Source: Imperialibacter sp963977595
GTDB taxonomy: Bacteria > Bacteroidota > Bacteroidia > Cytophagales > Cyclobacteriaceae
NCBI RefSeq assembly: GCF_048007035.1
Contig: NZ_CP180355.1
Location: forward strand, 744,001-808,000
Direction of reading: 5' to 3'
DNA: 64,000 bases
The notes below the pieces were generated by a model. It was not told the DNA's origin. It did not search any database and was given only the letters and a program-made list of their open reading frames with translations. Within the stretch, counting starts at the first letter, position 1. Each line of letters starts with the position of its first letter. The translations under genes were made by a program, and so were the position numbers. This document shows positions 52,981-61,943 of the stretch, piece by piece.

Positions 52981-54066
52981 ATGCGCTATACGCTTGCAAT
53001 AATCTTTATTTTCAATCTACTATCAAATGTTTTCGGACAAAGCATTAGTTCCATCGAAGCATCACAAAGTATTGAATTGACTGGTGAGTATGGTGCCTTC
53101 TTTTTCAATGAAAAAATTCCCCACCTGACCAACACCGCCCTCGGCGGTTTTAGTGTCGGTTATCAAAAAACACCCATTCCGTTATATAACTGGGCCAACA
53201 CCCGCAAAACTTTTGCCTTCCATGCAAAGTTGACTTACCTCGACTTCCACAACAAAAACCTGGGTAAGGCCGTCGGTCTGCAGGCCTTCCTTGACATACC
53301 TGTCGTTCAGTGGGCAAAATCGACCATTTACGCCAACACGGGTGTAGGGCTGCTCTACTCCGGCTCTCATTTCAGCATAAAAGAAAGCAACCTCAACTTT
53401 GCCATTGGCGCTCCGCTTAGCTACAAAATCAACTTCGGTGTTGGGTTCAAAAGACGCTGGGGCCAGAGATGGTACAGCCGGGCGGAATTATCCTTTATGC
53501 ACATTTCGAATGGTGGCATTAGGGTTCCGAACCTGGGACTGAATAGTGCACAAATGGCCGTCGGGGCTGGCTACATTTTTTCGCAAAAAGAAAAGGTGTT
53601 TGAAGCGCCTAAACCTGGCCTGCAGCTGGCAAAAAAAAGCCATTGGATTCTTCAGTTTGGTGGGGGGCTGAGGCAACCCGAGTGGCTTCTGGCAAAAAAG
53701 TATGCGCTGGTTTACCTCGGGGTTCTGAGAGAAAGGCTGTTTTTTGAAAAAGTCTATCTTGGCATTGGCATCGACTACTTCTATGATTGGGCGACGAAGT
53801 ATGAGGTGAACACAGGCATTGTGAGTGGGAACGGCCTTCACTACAGAATAGGCATCCTCGCTCAACAAGAGTGGCTATTTGGGCGAATGGGTTTGCAGGC
53901 AGGCCTTGGCTACCATGTGGTGAAGCAAACAGCCGACCCCGACTGGTACCAAAAGGCAGGGCTGAAATTCCATATCAACGACAAGTTCTCGGTGGCCAGC
54001 CACCTGATTGTCAGGAACTTTCAGGGGTCTTACGCAGTAGTTTGGGGAGGTGCCTATGCGTTTTAG
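52981..54066 (+). CDS. Acyloxyacyl hydrolase / PagL-like outer-membrane protein
   Basis: 361 residues with a signal peptide (residues 1-20, ending VFGQ) and an outer-membrane barrel ending in Phe. The segment HISNGG (His174, Ser176, Asn177) followed by VPNLGLN matches the active site of PagL-type lipid A 3-O-deacylases. PagL in Pseudomonas uses His-Ser-Glu; the Glu position, 14 residues after the His, is Asn188 here. It may remove an acyl chain from lipid A, or have changed function. The barrel is followed by an extra part (200-361) with more strands. Overlaps the next gene by 11 bases. Confidence 0.72.
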   Translation: MRYTLAIIFIFNLLSNVFGQSISSIEASQSIELTGEYGAFFFNEKIPHLTNTALGGFSVGYQKTPIPLYNWANTRKTFAFHAKLTYLDFHNKNLGKAVGLQAFLDIPVVQWAKSTIYANTGVGLLYSGSHFSIKESNLNFAIGAPLSYKINFGVGFKRRWGQRWYSRAELSFMHISNGGIRVPNLGLNSAQMAVGAGYIFSQKEKVFEAPKPGLQLAKKSHWILQFGGGLRQPEWLLAKKYALVYLGVLRERLFFEKVYLGIGIDYFYDWATKYEVNTGIVSGNGLHYRIGILAQQEWLFGRMGLQAGLGYHVVKQTADPDWYQKAGLKFHINDKFSVASHLIVRNFQGSYAVVWGGAYAF

Positions 54067-54808
54067 TAGTAGACACATCTTGCAGATATCATTGGCAATG
54101 CTCAGTGGGCTAACCGGGTCAGCCTGTCAGGATGGGTTTGTTGATCGATGCTTTGAAAAATACGGCCGGGAGATAGTAGAGGAGATAGAATTGAAGAAGT
54201 TCACCAGCCTGGAAATCATGGATGACATTGAAGTAGAGCTGGTGAGCGGGACCTTTCAACAGGTAGTGCTTACTACCTATGAAGAATCGCTACCCAATGT
54301 TGCTTTTACGGAAATTGACCAGGGCTATCGGGTGGAGAACGCCACCACATGCCTTTGGAACAGCCACTACAAGAGTCCAAAGTTGACAATTTCTTCACCT
54401 GACCTGAACTTTATTGTTCACCGAAGCACCAGCCCGATGTATAGCAAGGACTCCATCCGCCTCGACCGGCTCTGGCTGGCCATTCATCTCAGCTATACAG
54501 AGATAGACCTCACCATAAAAACGGGTGGGTTTGTGCTGAGGAACTACGGCAAGTCCAACGTAAAAATTAGTGGCACCAGCGACTACGCCGACCTGTTTGT
54601 CAACCAGCAGGTGTCGTTGGTAGATTGCAGCCAGCTTAGGGCAAAGGTGGTGGTGGTGGAGCACGAAGGCTTGAACGACATGAAAGTGTTGCCAACAGAT
54701 ACGCTGAGAGGCACAATGAGCGGCTACGGAAATCTTATCTATTTCAATGAGCCAAAAGCAATTAAGGTAAGTATCAATGGTTCCGGAAAGCTTCTCTCTT
54801 ATGATTGA
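54056..54808 (+). CDS. Head-GIN-domain (DUF2807) lipoprotein
   Basis: 250 residues from the ATG at 54056 (an upstream GTG at 54050 is possible). A lipoprotein signal ends at GSAC (Cys25), and the mature part is a beta-solenoid-like head-GIN domain: FTSLEIMDDIEVELVSG, then repeated short strands and the closing SGYGNLIYF...INGSGKL. Such proteins are surface or periplasmic with no known activity. It is coupled to the PagL-like gene (11-base overlap). Confidence 0.82.
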   Translation: MRFSSRHILQISLAMLSGLTGSACQDGFVDRCFEKYGREIVEEIELKKFTSLEIMDDIEVELVSGTFQQVVLTTYEESLPNVAFTEIDQGYRVENATTCLWNSHYKSPKLTISSPDLNFIVHRSTSPMYSKDSIRLDRLWLAIHLSYTEIDLTIKTGGFVLRNYGKSNVKISGTSDYADLFVNQQVSLVDCSQLRAKVVVVEHEGLNDMKVLPTDTLRGTMSGYGNLIYFNEPKAIKVSINGSGKLLSYD

Positions 54809-54895
54809 CGAGGTTGCGCTGTTCTTTCTGCATGGAGCAACCTCTTTAATTACTACATTGGGGCACTTTTCCTGGTCATAAACTATTAGTAAACT

Positions 54896-55543
54896 ATGGA
54901 AGCTTCAGCACATCGACCGCAAACCCTCAAAGAGGAAATAGCCAATAGCCTCACCCACGGCATCGGCATCCTCTTCAGCGTGGTGGCCATCTCCTTGTTA
55001 GTCACTTTCTCGGTCTTAAATGGCTCAGCCATTCACGTGGTGAGTAGCAGCATTTTCGCCGGCTCGTTTCTCTTGCTTTATACCTTTTCGACGCTCTATC
55101 ATGCCTTTCAGCACGAGCAGGTGAAAAGACTCCTCCGCACATTCGACCACATCAGCATCTATATTCTGATTGCAGGCACATACACACCCTTCTTGCTTTT
55201 GGGAGTAAGCGGAGCACTCGGATGGGTGTTTTTCGGAATCATCTGGCTCCTGGCCGTGCTGGGCATCATTTTCAAGGTGTACTACCAGTACCGTTTCCCC
55301 AAGGCATCCTTGATATTTTACCTTGGCATGGGTTGGATGGGCGTTTTCCTTATTAAGCCCCTTTTTGCCTCACTCGACGCCACTGTTTTGTCATTGATTC
55401 TTGGCGGCGGCGTGAGTTATACCCTTGGCACCATCTTTTTTGTGCAAAAGAAAATGATGTATGCTCACGCCATCTGGCATTTGTTTGTACTGGGAGGTAC
55501 GATCACTCACTTTATAGCCATGATGTTTTTGTTGCAGGCTTAG
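54896..55543 (+). CDS. Hemolysin III / PAQR-family membrane protein
   Basis: 215 residues with seven predicted membrane helices. The family pattern is present: EEIANSLTHGIGIL near the N-terminus, STLYHAFQH, FDHISIYILIAGTYTP, and HAIWHLFVLGGTITHF. The conserved His/Asp/Ser residues suggest a metal-dependent hydrolase, as in the PAQR/alkaline ceramidase superfamily. The hemolysin name is historical. No operon partner. Confidence 0.92.
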   Translation: MEASAHRPQTLKEEIANSLTHGIGILFSVVAISLLVTFSVLNGSAIHVVSSSIFAGSFLLLYTFSTLYHAFQHEQVKRLLRTFDHISIYILIAGTYTPFLLLGVSGALGWVFFGIIWLLAVLGIIFKVYYQYRFPKASLIFYLGMGWMGVFLIKPLFASLDATVLSLILGGGVSYTLGTIFFVQKKMMYAHAIWHLFVLGGTITHFIAMMFLLQA

Positions 55544-55604
55544 GGGTCGGAACAAAATTGTAAATCCACTTTTTCTCAACCTCATCTACAGAGAAGTAGT
55601 TATG

Positions 55605-55647
55605 AACTTTATGTGCTTGTATAAAGTTGTCTGAATAGATAACTTTA
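55605..55647 (+). promoter_or_regulatory. Promoter and operator-like repeat of the toxin-antitoxin locus
   Basis: TTG (55617-55619) and TAACTTTA (55640-55647, one mismatch to TAnnTTTG) are 20 bases apart. The inverted repeat AACTTTAT (55605-55612) with ATAAAGTT (55621-55628) overlaps the -33 region, like an autoregulatory operator. The predicted transcript starts near 55654, 13 bases before the toxin frame. Confidence 0.42.
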
Positions 55648-55666
55648 CTCCACGAGTGAAAAGTAC

Positions 55667-56002
55667 CTGAGAGATATTTATGTCTATGGTGCCGACTTCT
55701 GGGAATTCTATAATGGACAAACAGCAAAAGTACAAGCCAAAATAGATTGGGTGATTGATTTAGTTCGAACACTGCCTATGATTCCTGAGAGGTTCTTTAA
55801 ACACCTCGAGGGTACCGATGGATTGTTTGAGATAAGAATCAAAGTAGGGAGCGATATCTTCAGGGTGTTTTGTTTTTTTGACAAAGGTAAATTAGTGATT
55901 GTCCTAAATGGGTTTCAAAAAAAATCACAGAAGACTCCTAAGATTGAGATTGAAAGAGCCGAACGATTGATGCGAAAATACTATGATGAACAAAAAAGGT
56001 AA
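55667..56002 (+). CDS. HigB/Gp49-like (RelE superfamily) toxin, CTG start
   Basis: The conserved toxin frame extends upstream of the only in-frame GTG (55751): residues before it (LRDIYVYGADFWEFYNGQ) fit the expected N-terminus of the family, and the family's usual ATG position holds CTG (55667), giving 111 residues. Features include FKHLEGTDGLFEIRI, FRVFCFFDKGKLVIVLNGFQKK and a basic helical C-terminus. HigB toxins cleave mRNA on the ribosome. It overlaps the antitoxin start by 20 bases. Initiation at CTG is poor, so expression is probably low; alternatively the GTG at 55751 makes an inactive fragment. Confidence 0.7.
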   Translation: MRDIYVYGADFWEFYNGQTAKVQAKIDWVIDLVRTLPMIPERFFKHLEGTDGLFEIRIKVGSDIFRVFCFFDKGKLVIVLNGFQKKSQKTPKIEIERAERLMRKYYDEQKR

Positions 56003-56287
56003 TCTGGTTTCCTGGGACGACCACATCAATACGAAGTACGGAAAACCCGGCAGCGTTTCTCGTGAAAAGTATGAAGAGGAATTTGAGGCGTTTAAAATTG
56101 GCGTTTTGATACAGGAAGCCAGAAAGAAAAAGAACCTTACGCAGGAAGAGCTTGCTATCAAAGCGGAACAACAAAAAACTATATTTCAAGGATCGAAAAC
56201 GACGCAAGCGACATACGTCTGTCTACCCTAATGAGAATTATAAAAGATGGACTAGGTGGCCATATAACGCTCAATTTGGATCTTTAG
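55983..56287 (+). pseudogene. HigA-like XRE antitoxin, one-base frameshift
   Basis: The frame from ATG 55983 encodes a Xre-type antitoxin (FEAFKIGVLIQEARKKKNLTQEELAIKA) and then loses homology near 56165. In the next frame it resumes with YISRIENDASDIRLSTL to a stop at 56285-56287. Adding one base in the GG at about 56164-56165 (GCGGAAC to GCGGGAAC) would restore KAGTTKNYISR, the normal helix-turn-helix of the family. So the gene is broken by a single-base loss, either real or a sequencing error. It begins 20 bases before the end of the toxin. Confidence 0.75.
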
Positions 56288-56347
56288 TGCAGCAACGCTT
56301 GGATGCCACGGTGGAATAGATGCTCGTTCCGACCGAAAGTTTGGCCC

Positions 56348-57175
56348 TTATGCCGATGTTGCCTCCACCATCCTGCTCACCATTTTCTTCAACAACGGCT
56401 CCGCTTTTTGAGCGGCATCCACTATTTCCTGAAGGTTTACCTTTTTGATAAGGCCTGGCACGCCCATGTCGGTGATAATGGAAAGGGCAAACACCGGAAT
56501 TTCCATGTGCCTGGCTACAATCACCTCAGGCACGGTGGACATGCCCACTGCGTCAGCTCCTATGATCCTGAGGTACTTGTACTCTGCCGGCGTTTCAAGG
56601 TTAGGACCTTCAACCCCTGCGTACACTCCTTCCTTCAAATCGATGCCTTCCTCTTTCGCAATCTGTCTGGCCAGCTTGAGCATACCCTGGTCATAAGCCT
56701 CGCTCATATCAGGGAATCGGTCGCCCAGTGTATCCAGGTTTTTACCTCGCAGTGGGTTTTCTGTGAACAGGTTGATGTGATCAGTCACCATCATCATGTC
56801 GCTGTTTTGGAAGGCGGGGTTAAGCCCGCCAGAGGCATTTGACACAAATAGGCGCTTAATGCCCAGTAGCTTCATCACCCTCACCGGCAGAGTTACCTGC
56901 TGCATGCTGTAGCCTTCGTAGAAATGGAACCGGCCCTGCATCACGACCACAGGCACCTTACCAATATGTCCAAATATCAGCTTGCCTTTGTGAAACTCAA
57001 CCGTTGACACGGGAAAATTTGGGATATCCTTGTAATCAATCACATCGACGATCGTCACTTCATCCACAAGGCTGTGGAGACCAGTGCCGAGAATAATTCC
57101 CGTTTCGGGCCGGACAGCCGTTTTGCTTTGAAGAAATTGACTGATCTCCTGTATTTGAGTGATTGGGATGTGCAT
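56348..57175 (-). CDS. Purine nucleoside phosphorylase, trimeric class I type
   Basis: Phosphorolysis of purine nucleosides to base plus ribose 1-phosphate, salvage pathway, cytoplasmic. 275 residues with family marks GTGLHSL (30-36), GRFHFYEGYS (81-90), SNASGGLNP, and the active-site region ETPAEYKYLR (Glu198) and VGMSTVPEVIVARH. The base-contacting residue that is Asn243 in human PNP is Asp236 here (SIITDMGV). It is a single gene divergent from the S9 peptidase. Confidence 0.92.
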   Translation of the reverse strand: MHIPITQIQEISQFLQSKTAVRPETGIILGTGLHSLVDEVTIVDVIDYKDIPNFPVSTVEFHKGKLIFGHIGKVPVVVMQGRFHFYEGYSMQQVTLPVRVMKLLGIKRLFVSNASGGLNPAFQNSDMMMVTDHINLFTENPLRGKNLDTLGDRFPDMSEAYDQGMLKLARQIAKEEGIDLKEGVYAGVEGPNLETPAEYKYLRIIGADAVGMSTVPEVIVARHMEIPVFALSIITDMGVPGLIKKVNLQEIVDAAQKAEPLLKKMVSRMVEATSA

Positions 57176-57320
57176 GTATAATGTTCGTAAAGAAAAATCT
57201 GACCAATCTACTCTTCAAGAATTGCTTTTGAAAATAAAACTTTGGTGATTTAACTACTGATAGCTCTTTAGTAACTTCAGATTCCAGCGCCCTCTTCTTC
57301 TTATTCAAACCACCCCATCT

Positions 57321-59357
57321 ATGAAAAAGTATTTTCTGCTTTCCCTGCTTTTCATTCCTGCCCTCACTTTAAACAGCCAGTCTCTCAAAAATCCTTCATT
57401 TGAAGAAGTGCTCTCACTGCAATCGGCGGGCAGCCCCGAGATTTCTCCCGATGGAAAAAATGTAGCGTTCACGGTTAACTCCACCGACTGGGAAGAAAAC
57501 AGGTTTGATACGGAAATTTGGCTATCAAAAAATGGCGGCACGCCGTTTCAGCTTACCAATAACACGAAAAGCAGCAGTACCAGTCCCAAATGGTCACCTG
57601 ATGGACAATGGATCGCCTTTCTGTCAGACAAAACCGGCAAAACACAGATTCAGGTCATCCGGCTGGAGGGCGGCGAGTCGGTGCAACTAACCGACACAAA
57701 AGGAAGCATTTCGAATTTTGAATGGGCGCCCGATGGCAAACAAATTGCTTTCACACAAGCCGAAGACAAAGAGAAAGCTGAAAAGGCCAGAAAGGACAAG
57801 TTTGGTGGATTTGAGGTTGAAGATGCAGAATACAATCTCAGCAGGCTGTGGCTGACGACGTTTGATCCTGAGAAATTGTTTAAGCCCGAGCTGCCAAAAG
57901 ATAAAAAGGACACCACGAAAAAAGACGAGACCACCAAAATTTTGCTGGACAGTGTGAACTACACAGTAACCAACTTTTTATGGTCACCCGATGGAACCAA
58001 GATCGCTTTCAATCACCAACCTGATCCTATTATCACTTCTTTTATTAAATCGGATATCTCTATTCTGGACGTGGCGACCAGGAAGGTGGCGCCGCTGGTT
58101 AAAAACAAAAGCTCCGATGGGCTTGAGGCCTGGTCGCCCGACGGACAGTGGATTCTTTACAGCAGCTACCTGAGCGACACCATTTCAAATTTCTACAAAA
58201 ATGAAAAGCTGTTTAGAATAAAACTGGATGGGTCCGCAAACACGCAGCTAGCAAAATCGTTCGATGAAAATCTGGGTTCCCTCGTGTGGAACCCGCAGGG
58301 GATATTTGGCATTGCCTACCAAAAAACGGTTCGCCGGATTTTCTTTGTTGACCCAGACAACGGAAAGTTCAAACCCATCTTCACCTCGCCCGCAAGAATT
58401 TATGGCATGTCGTTCACTGGAGACGGCGAGGTGGTAGCGTTCTCAGGGGCTGAAGACAATTCCCTGACAGAGATCTACACAAGCCCCATCAAGGCCGTGG
58501 CGCAAAAGAAGCTCACCAATTTCACCGGGCAGCTTTCCGACTGGGCCACTGCCGACAGCGAGGTTATCAGCTGGAAAAGCAAGGATGGCGCTACCATTGA
58601 AGGCATCCTCAGTAAACCAAAGGATTACGACCCTAAAAAGAAGTATCCTTTGCTGGTCATCATCCACGGCGGGCCAACGGGCATCTCCACTCCGTCACCA
58701 GTTGCCAGTTATGTTTATCCCCTGAACCAGTGGGTCAATAAAGGTGCCCTGATTTTACAGCCCAACTACCGGGGCTCCGCAGGTTACGGCGAGGCTTTCC
58801 GCTCTCTCAACGTGGAGAACCTGGGCGTGGGTGATGCCTGGGATGTGTTGTCAGGTGTGGAATCGCTGGAGAAAAAGGGCATCGTCGACAGCAACAAGAT
58901 AGGTTGCATGGGCTGGAGCCAGGGTGGCTACATTTCTGCCTTTCTCACTACCAATTCTGATAAGTTCAAAGCCATTTCTGTAGGCGCCGGCATTTCCAAC
59001 TGGGTGACTTACTATGTGAATACCGATATCCATCCGTTCACCAGGCAGTACCTCAAAGCCACACCCTGGGCCGATATGGACATCTACCAGAAGACATCGC
59101 CGATGACCAATATCAACAAAGCCCAAACGCCCACGCTCATCCAGCATGGTGAGTTCGACAAACGGGTGCCCATTCCCAACGCCTATGAGCTATACCAGGG
59201 CTTGCAGGATGTGGGCGTTGAAACAAGGCTCGTTGTGTACAAAGGCTTTGGCCATGGTATTACCAAACCGAAAGAAAGGCTGGCCGCCGTGTGGCACAAC
59301 TGGCAATGGTTTGGTAAGTATATCTGGGGCGAGGAAATCGAGGTGCCGGAGGAGTAA
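57321..59357 (+). CDS. S9-family prolyl oligopeptidase-like peptidase
   Basis: A 678-residue secreted or periplasmic serine peptidase with a signal peptide (residues 1-20, LTLNSQ). The N-terminal ~400 residues form a WD40/PD40-type beta-propeller (repeated WSPDG, WAPDG segments). The C-terminal alpha/beta-hydrolase has Ser533 in GWSQGG, Asp613 in HGEFDKRVP and His645 in GFGHGI. It resembles dipeptidyl-peptidase 5 or acylaminoacyl peptidases, which cut short peptides. The exact specificity is unknown. Confidence 0.92.
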   Translation: MKKYFLLSLLFIPALTLNSQSLKNPSFEEVLSLQSAGSPEISPDGKNVAFTVNSTDWEENRFDTEIWLSKNGGTPFQLTNNTKSSSTSPKWSPDGQWIAFLSDKTGKTQIQVIRLEGGESVQLTDTKGSISNFEWAPDGKQIAFTQAEDKEKAEKARKDKFGGFEVEDAEYNLSRLWLTTFDPEKLFKPELPKDKKDTTKKDETTKILLDSVNYTVTNFLWSPDGTKIAFNHQPDPIITSFIKSDISILDVATRKVAPLVKNKSSDGLEAWSPDGQWILYSSYLSDTISNFYKNEKLFRIKLDGSANTQLAKSFDENLGSLVWNPQGIFGIAYQKTVRRIFFVDPDNGKFKPIFTSPARIYGMSFTGDGEVVAFSGAEDNSLTEIYTSPIKAVAQKKLTNFTGQLSDWATADSEVISWKSKDGATIEGILSKPKDYDPKKKYPLLVIIHGGPTGISTPSPVASYVYPLNQWVNKGALILQPNYRGSAGYGEAFRSLNVENLGVGDAWDVLSGVESLEKKGIVDSNKIGCMGWSQGGYISAFLTTNSDKFKAISVGAGISNWVTYYVNTDIHPFTRQYLKATPWADMDIYQKTSPMTNINKAQTPTLIQHGEFDKRVPIPNAYELYQGLQDVGVETRLVVYKGFGHGITKPKERLAAVWHNWQWFGKYIWGEEIEVPEE

Positions 59358-59623
59358 TCTGACGAAAAACCACGGTAGCCAATCAGCAGCAAAGTTTGTT
59401 TTACCGGTTATTGTAACATTAAATTCTTTCGACTAGATTTCCCTCAGTTTCCCGTACTGCCGCAAGCAGATTAGCCTTTACTTTTTATAACAGCCAGCCC
59501 ATTCGGCATGGCAATTTATTTTGTTTTAGCTAGGCAATCCAATGCTGTCATTGACACAAAACGCTATGTAGGCAACACTACACAATAGCAGCGACTACCA
59601 CTCAACTGAACCGTTCCATTCAT

Positions 59624-60802
59624 ATGAAAAAATCATTTTATCTGCTTTTCCTTGGCCTTGCTGGCATGGGGATTACTGCCTGCAACAGTGGCCAAACGAG
59701 CGAAAAAACAAGCCATGCTATTGTTGACGAATTCATCTCACTCCGAAAAAGCAGTTTCTCCACTCCTGATCACACCATCTCCAAAACCGACTCGATCCTG
59801 GCTGACGGGTTCACTTTCTATGGCTTAAAGGAAAGCCTGCAAGATTCCACCAGCTACTACACGGTTTTATTCGGCGCTGAGATAGTGGGAAAATTTGTCA
59901 TGCCTGATCAATTCTTTCAGGTGCAATCTCAGCTGGCGTCAATAGCCAATACCATCCACCTAATTCCTGGTACCGTAAAAGAAATCGAAGATGTTTCCGG
60001 GGAAGGCAAAAGCGATTTTCTATCCACCTATGAGTACCGGCTGAATGACGAAAAGATGAAAGAATCAGCCTTCTGGGTGAGAACCTACTCCACTACTTTG
60101 ATTTGGGCATCCGAGCCACTACTGACCACCAGGTGTGTGGCCAGTTGCCCGCCAGAAGAAGGGGAGCGAAAAGAGTATCCCGGCGACTGCATAGGATCAG
60201 TGACAAGCTATGCTGTGGAAGGCGGCGGCGATGGCACCGTGCCCCAGATAGTCGTGACAACAACAAATATTTTAGCTGATGCCCGGTGCAATAACTGGGG
60301 AAATGTGGCGTCGGCAAGAGTTTATCAATGGCTGGGCGATACGGACAACGGCATCGACTTCATTTTTCTGGCTGATCGCATGGCACCGGAAGAGGAATTG
60401 GAAGCCTCAGGAGATGTAATGGAAATTGACCCGGATGCGGAAAATCCACTTGATTTGTTAGCTGACCTCCAGGGCCTGGAAATCGAAATGCTCACCGAAA
60501 AGGATGGGCAGCTTGTAAGGTTTCTGATATGCGGCGGCGGTGTGCCCCGGCTGACCTTTGATAACGACGACAACGGCTGGGTGATGAGAACTGTCTGGTA
60601 CCAGGATGCTTTCGACTATCGGATAAAAACGATTTCAGCTGTAGATAACACCTATACCATTTCAACAGACAATGAAGCGATTCCAAAGGTGGAATTCGTT
60701 TATTATCCTGACCATGAAACGATAGAGTTCGACGGCAACACTTACGCCATTCACCCCGACAATTACCCCATTGTGAAAGAAACGCCCTGCGACAATGGAT
60801 AG
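59624..60802 (+). CDS. Lipoprotein of unknown function
   Basis: 392 residues with a lipoprotein signal (MKKSFYLLFLGLAGMG, lipobox ITAC, Cys20). The mature part is acidic, with two cysteine pairs (TRCVASC and GDCIG; ICGGG and a C-terminal TPC) and beta-rich segments. I recognise no family. It overlaps the following DUF3137 gene by 8 bases, so the two are translationally coupled and may work together. The 266-base gap upstream (59358-59623) has no recognisable feature. Confidence 0.6.
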   Translation: MKKSFYLLFLGLAGMGITACNSGQTSEKTSHAIVDEFISLRKSSFSTPDHTISKTDSILADGFTFYGLKESLQDSTSYYTVLFGAEIVGKFVMPDQFFQVQSQLASIANTIHLIPGTVKEIEDVSGEGKSDFLSTYEYRLNDEKMKESAFWVRTYSTTLIWASEPLLTTRCVASCPPEEGERKEYPGDCIGSVTSYAVEGGGDGTVPQIVVTTTNILADARCNNWGNVASARVYQWLGDTDNGIDFIFLADRMAPEEELEASGDVMEIDPDAENPLDLLADLQGLEIEMLTEKDGQLVRFLICGGGVPRLTFDNDDNGWVMRTVWYQDAFDYRIKTISAVDNTYTISTDNEAIPKVEFVYYPDHETIEFDGNTYAIHPDNYPIVKETPCDNG

Positions 60803-61826
60803 CCTCACATCGGAAGTCGAATCTGTCGCCGACAAAGTGGCGGCTAACCTGGCCTACTTGGAGGAGCAACGCCTGGAAATCATGCAGCGCTACAGCTTCA
60901 AAACCTATAAAATGGCGATGGCAATTCTAGGTGTGCTTTGCGTAAGCACCATTGTTTTGCTTGTCTCTTTTCCGGCGCTGCCTAAAGTTTTCATCGCTGT
61001 CATACCTCTCACAGGTCTCTTTGCCATTGGCTACCCAATCTACGTCAGCTATCATCGCCATGATAGATTCAAAAAACTTCAGTTGCTACTTAAGGTGGGC
61101 ATTTATGAGGCATTTGGCGAAGCCCATGGGTTCCATGTGAGGACTGAAGCTTTGTCGCCCGACTTTTTCGAAGAAACCTATCTACTGAGAGACCGGCGGT
61201 ACATGAAGGTGGAAACTGAGTTGCAGCTGGAGGGTACTGCCAACGAACAGCCAATAACAATCGCCGAAATCAAAGTCACCGGAGCCAGCACAACTGCCCG
61301 GTCGCAGTCAAACAGTAACAAGGGTGTTATTCAATTCCACGGGCCCGTGGGCACACTGGAGCTAAAGCAATCTTGCTTTCCCCAACCAGTAGTGATCGGG
61401 TCTAAAGAGAAGGTGGCAGGCAGCGTCTTGATAGACGAGGCTGTAGATGGCCTGCTCGGTGCGACCCTCTCCAAAAAACTTGATGAGCTATTTTCGAGCG
61501 AGAAAGAGCTGAACAGAAACCAAACACAAAAGAAGTTCCACGATCTGTTTTATGTGGTACCCAAAGAGGACAAATTGGTGGAACGGTTTCTTGACGATTC
61601 GTTGATGAATGTGATGGTTGAGTCAAAATCGCTGATGACGTCGCTCCACGTATCAGTTGTTGGGCCAAATATCCATGTAGCAGCCTATCCTGCAATAGGG
61701 CTTGCCTTGCAGTATAATAAGCCCATGATGAACAAGGAAGAAATCAAGCAGCATGTGCTGAACCTAATTCTGGTGGAGAAAATACTGCTTTATATGGGGG
61801 GAAAGATGGATTCCGGGATGGTTTAA
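60795..61826 (+). CDS. DUF3137-like membrane protein
   Basis: 343 residues: a short helical N-terminus, two membrane helices (about 40-63 and 66-88), then a cytoplasmic region with the pattern LSPDFFEETYLLRDRR and FHDLFYVV, resembling DUF3137 proteins (mostly found in bacteria of several phyla; function unknown). It starts inside the end of the lipoprotein gene (8-base overlap), so the pair may form an envelope unit. The DUF3137 assignment is by pattern and moderate in confidence. Confidence 0.6.
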   Translation: MDSLTSEVESVADKVAANLAYLEEQRLEIMQRYSFKTYKMAMAILGVLCVSTIVLLVSFPALPKVFIAVIPLTGLFAIGYPIYVSYHRHDRFKKLQLLLKVGIYEAFGEAHGFHVRTEALSPDFFEETYLLRDRRYMKVETELQLEGTANEQPITIAEIKVTGASTTARSQSNSNKGVIQFHGPVGTLELKQSCFPQPVVIGSKEKVAGSVLIDEAVDGLLGATLSKKLDELFSSEKELNRNQTQKKFHDLFYVVPKEDKLVERFLDDSLMNVMVESKSLMTSLHVSVVGPNIHVAAYPAIGLALQYNKPMMNKEEIKQHVLNLILVEKILLYMGGKMDSGMV

Positions 61827-61846
61827 AACCAAGGCGGGCTTTTTGC

Positions 61847-61943
61847 AGACTACAAAAGTTTTGACGGAACTTGTACCTGGGCACTGTCACCTCCCTCACC
61901 AAATCGCCCACCCAAAGCTTTTTCAACCAAACTTTTGTAGTCT
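61847..61943. repeat. REPIN-like inverted-repeat element A (97 bp)
   Basis: Perfect 15-bp ends AGACTACAAAAGTTT (61847-61861) and AAACTTTTGTAGTCT (61929-61943). The inner part differs from copies B and C. It abuts the RayT gene: the stop codon (61942-61944) overlaps its last two bases. Confidence 0.75.
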
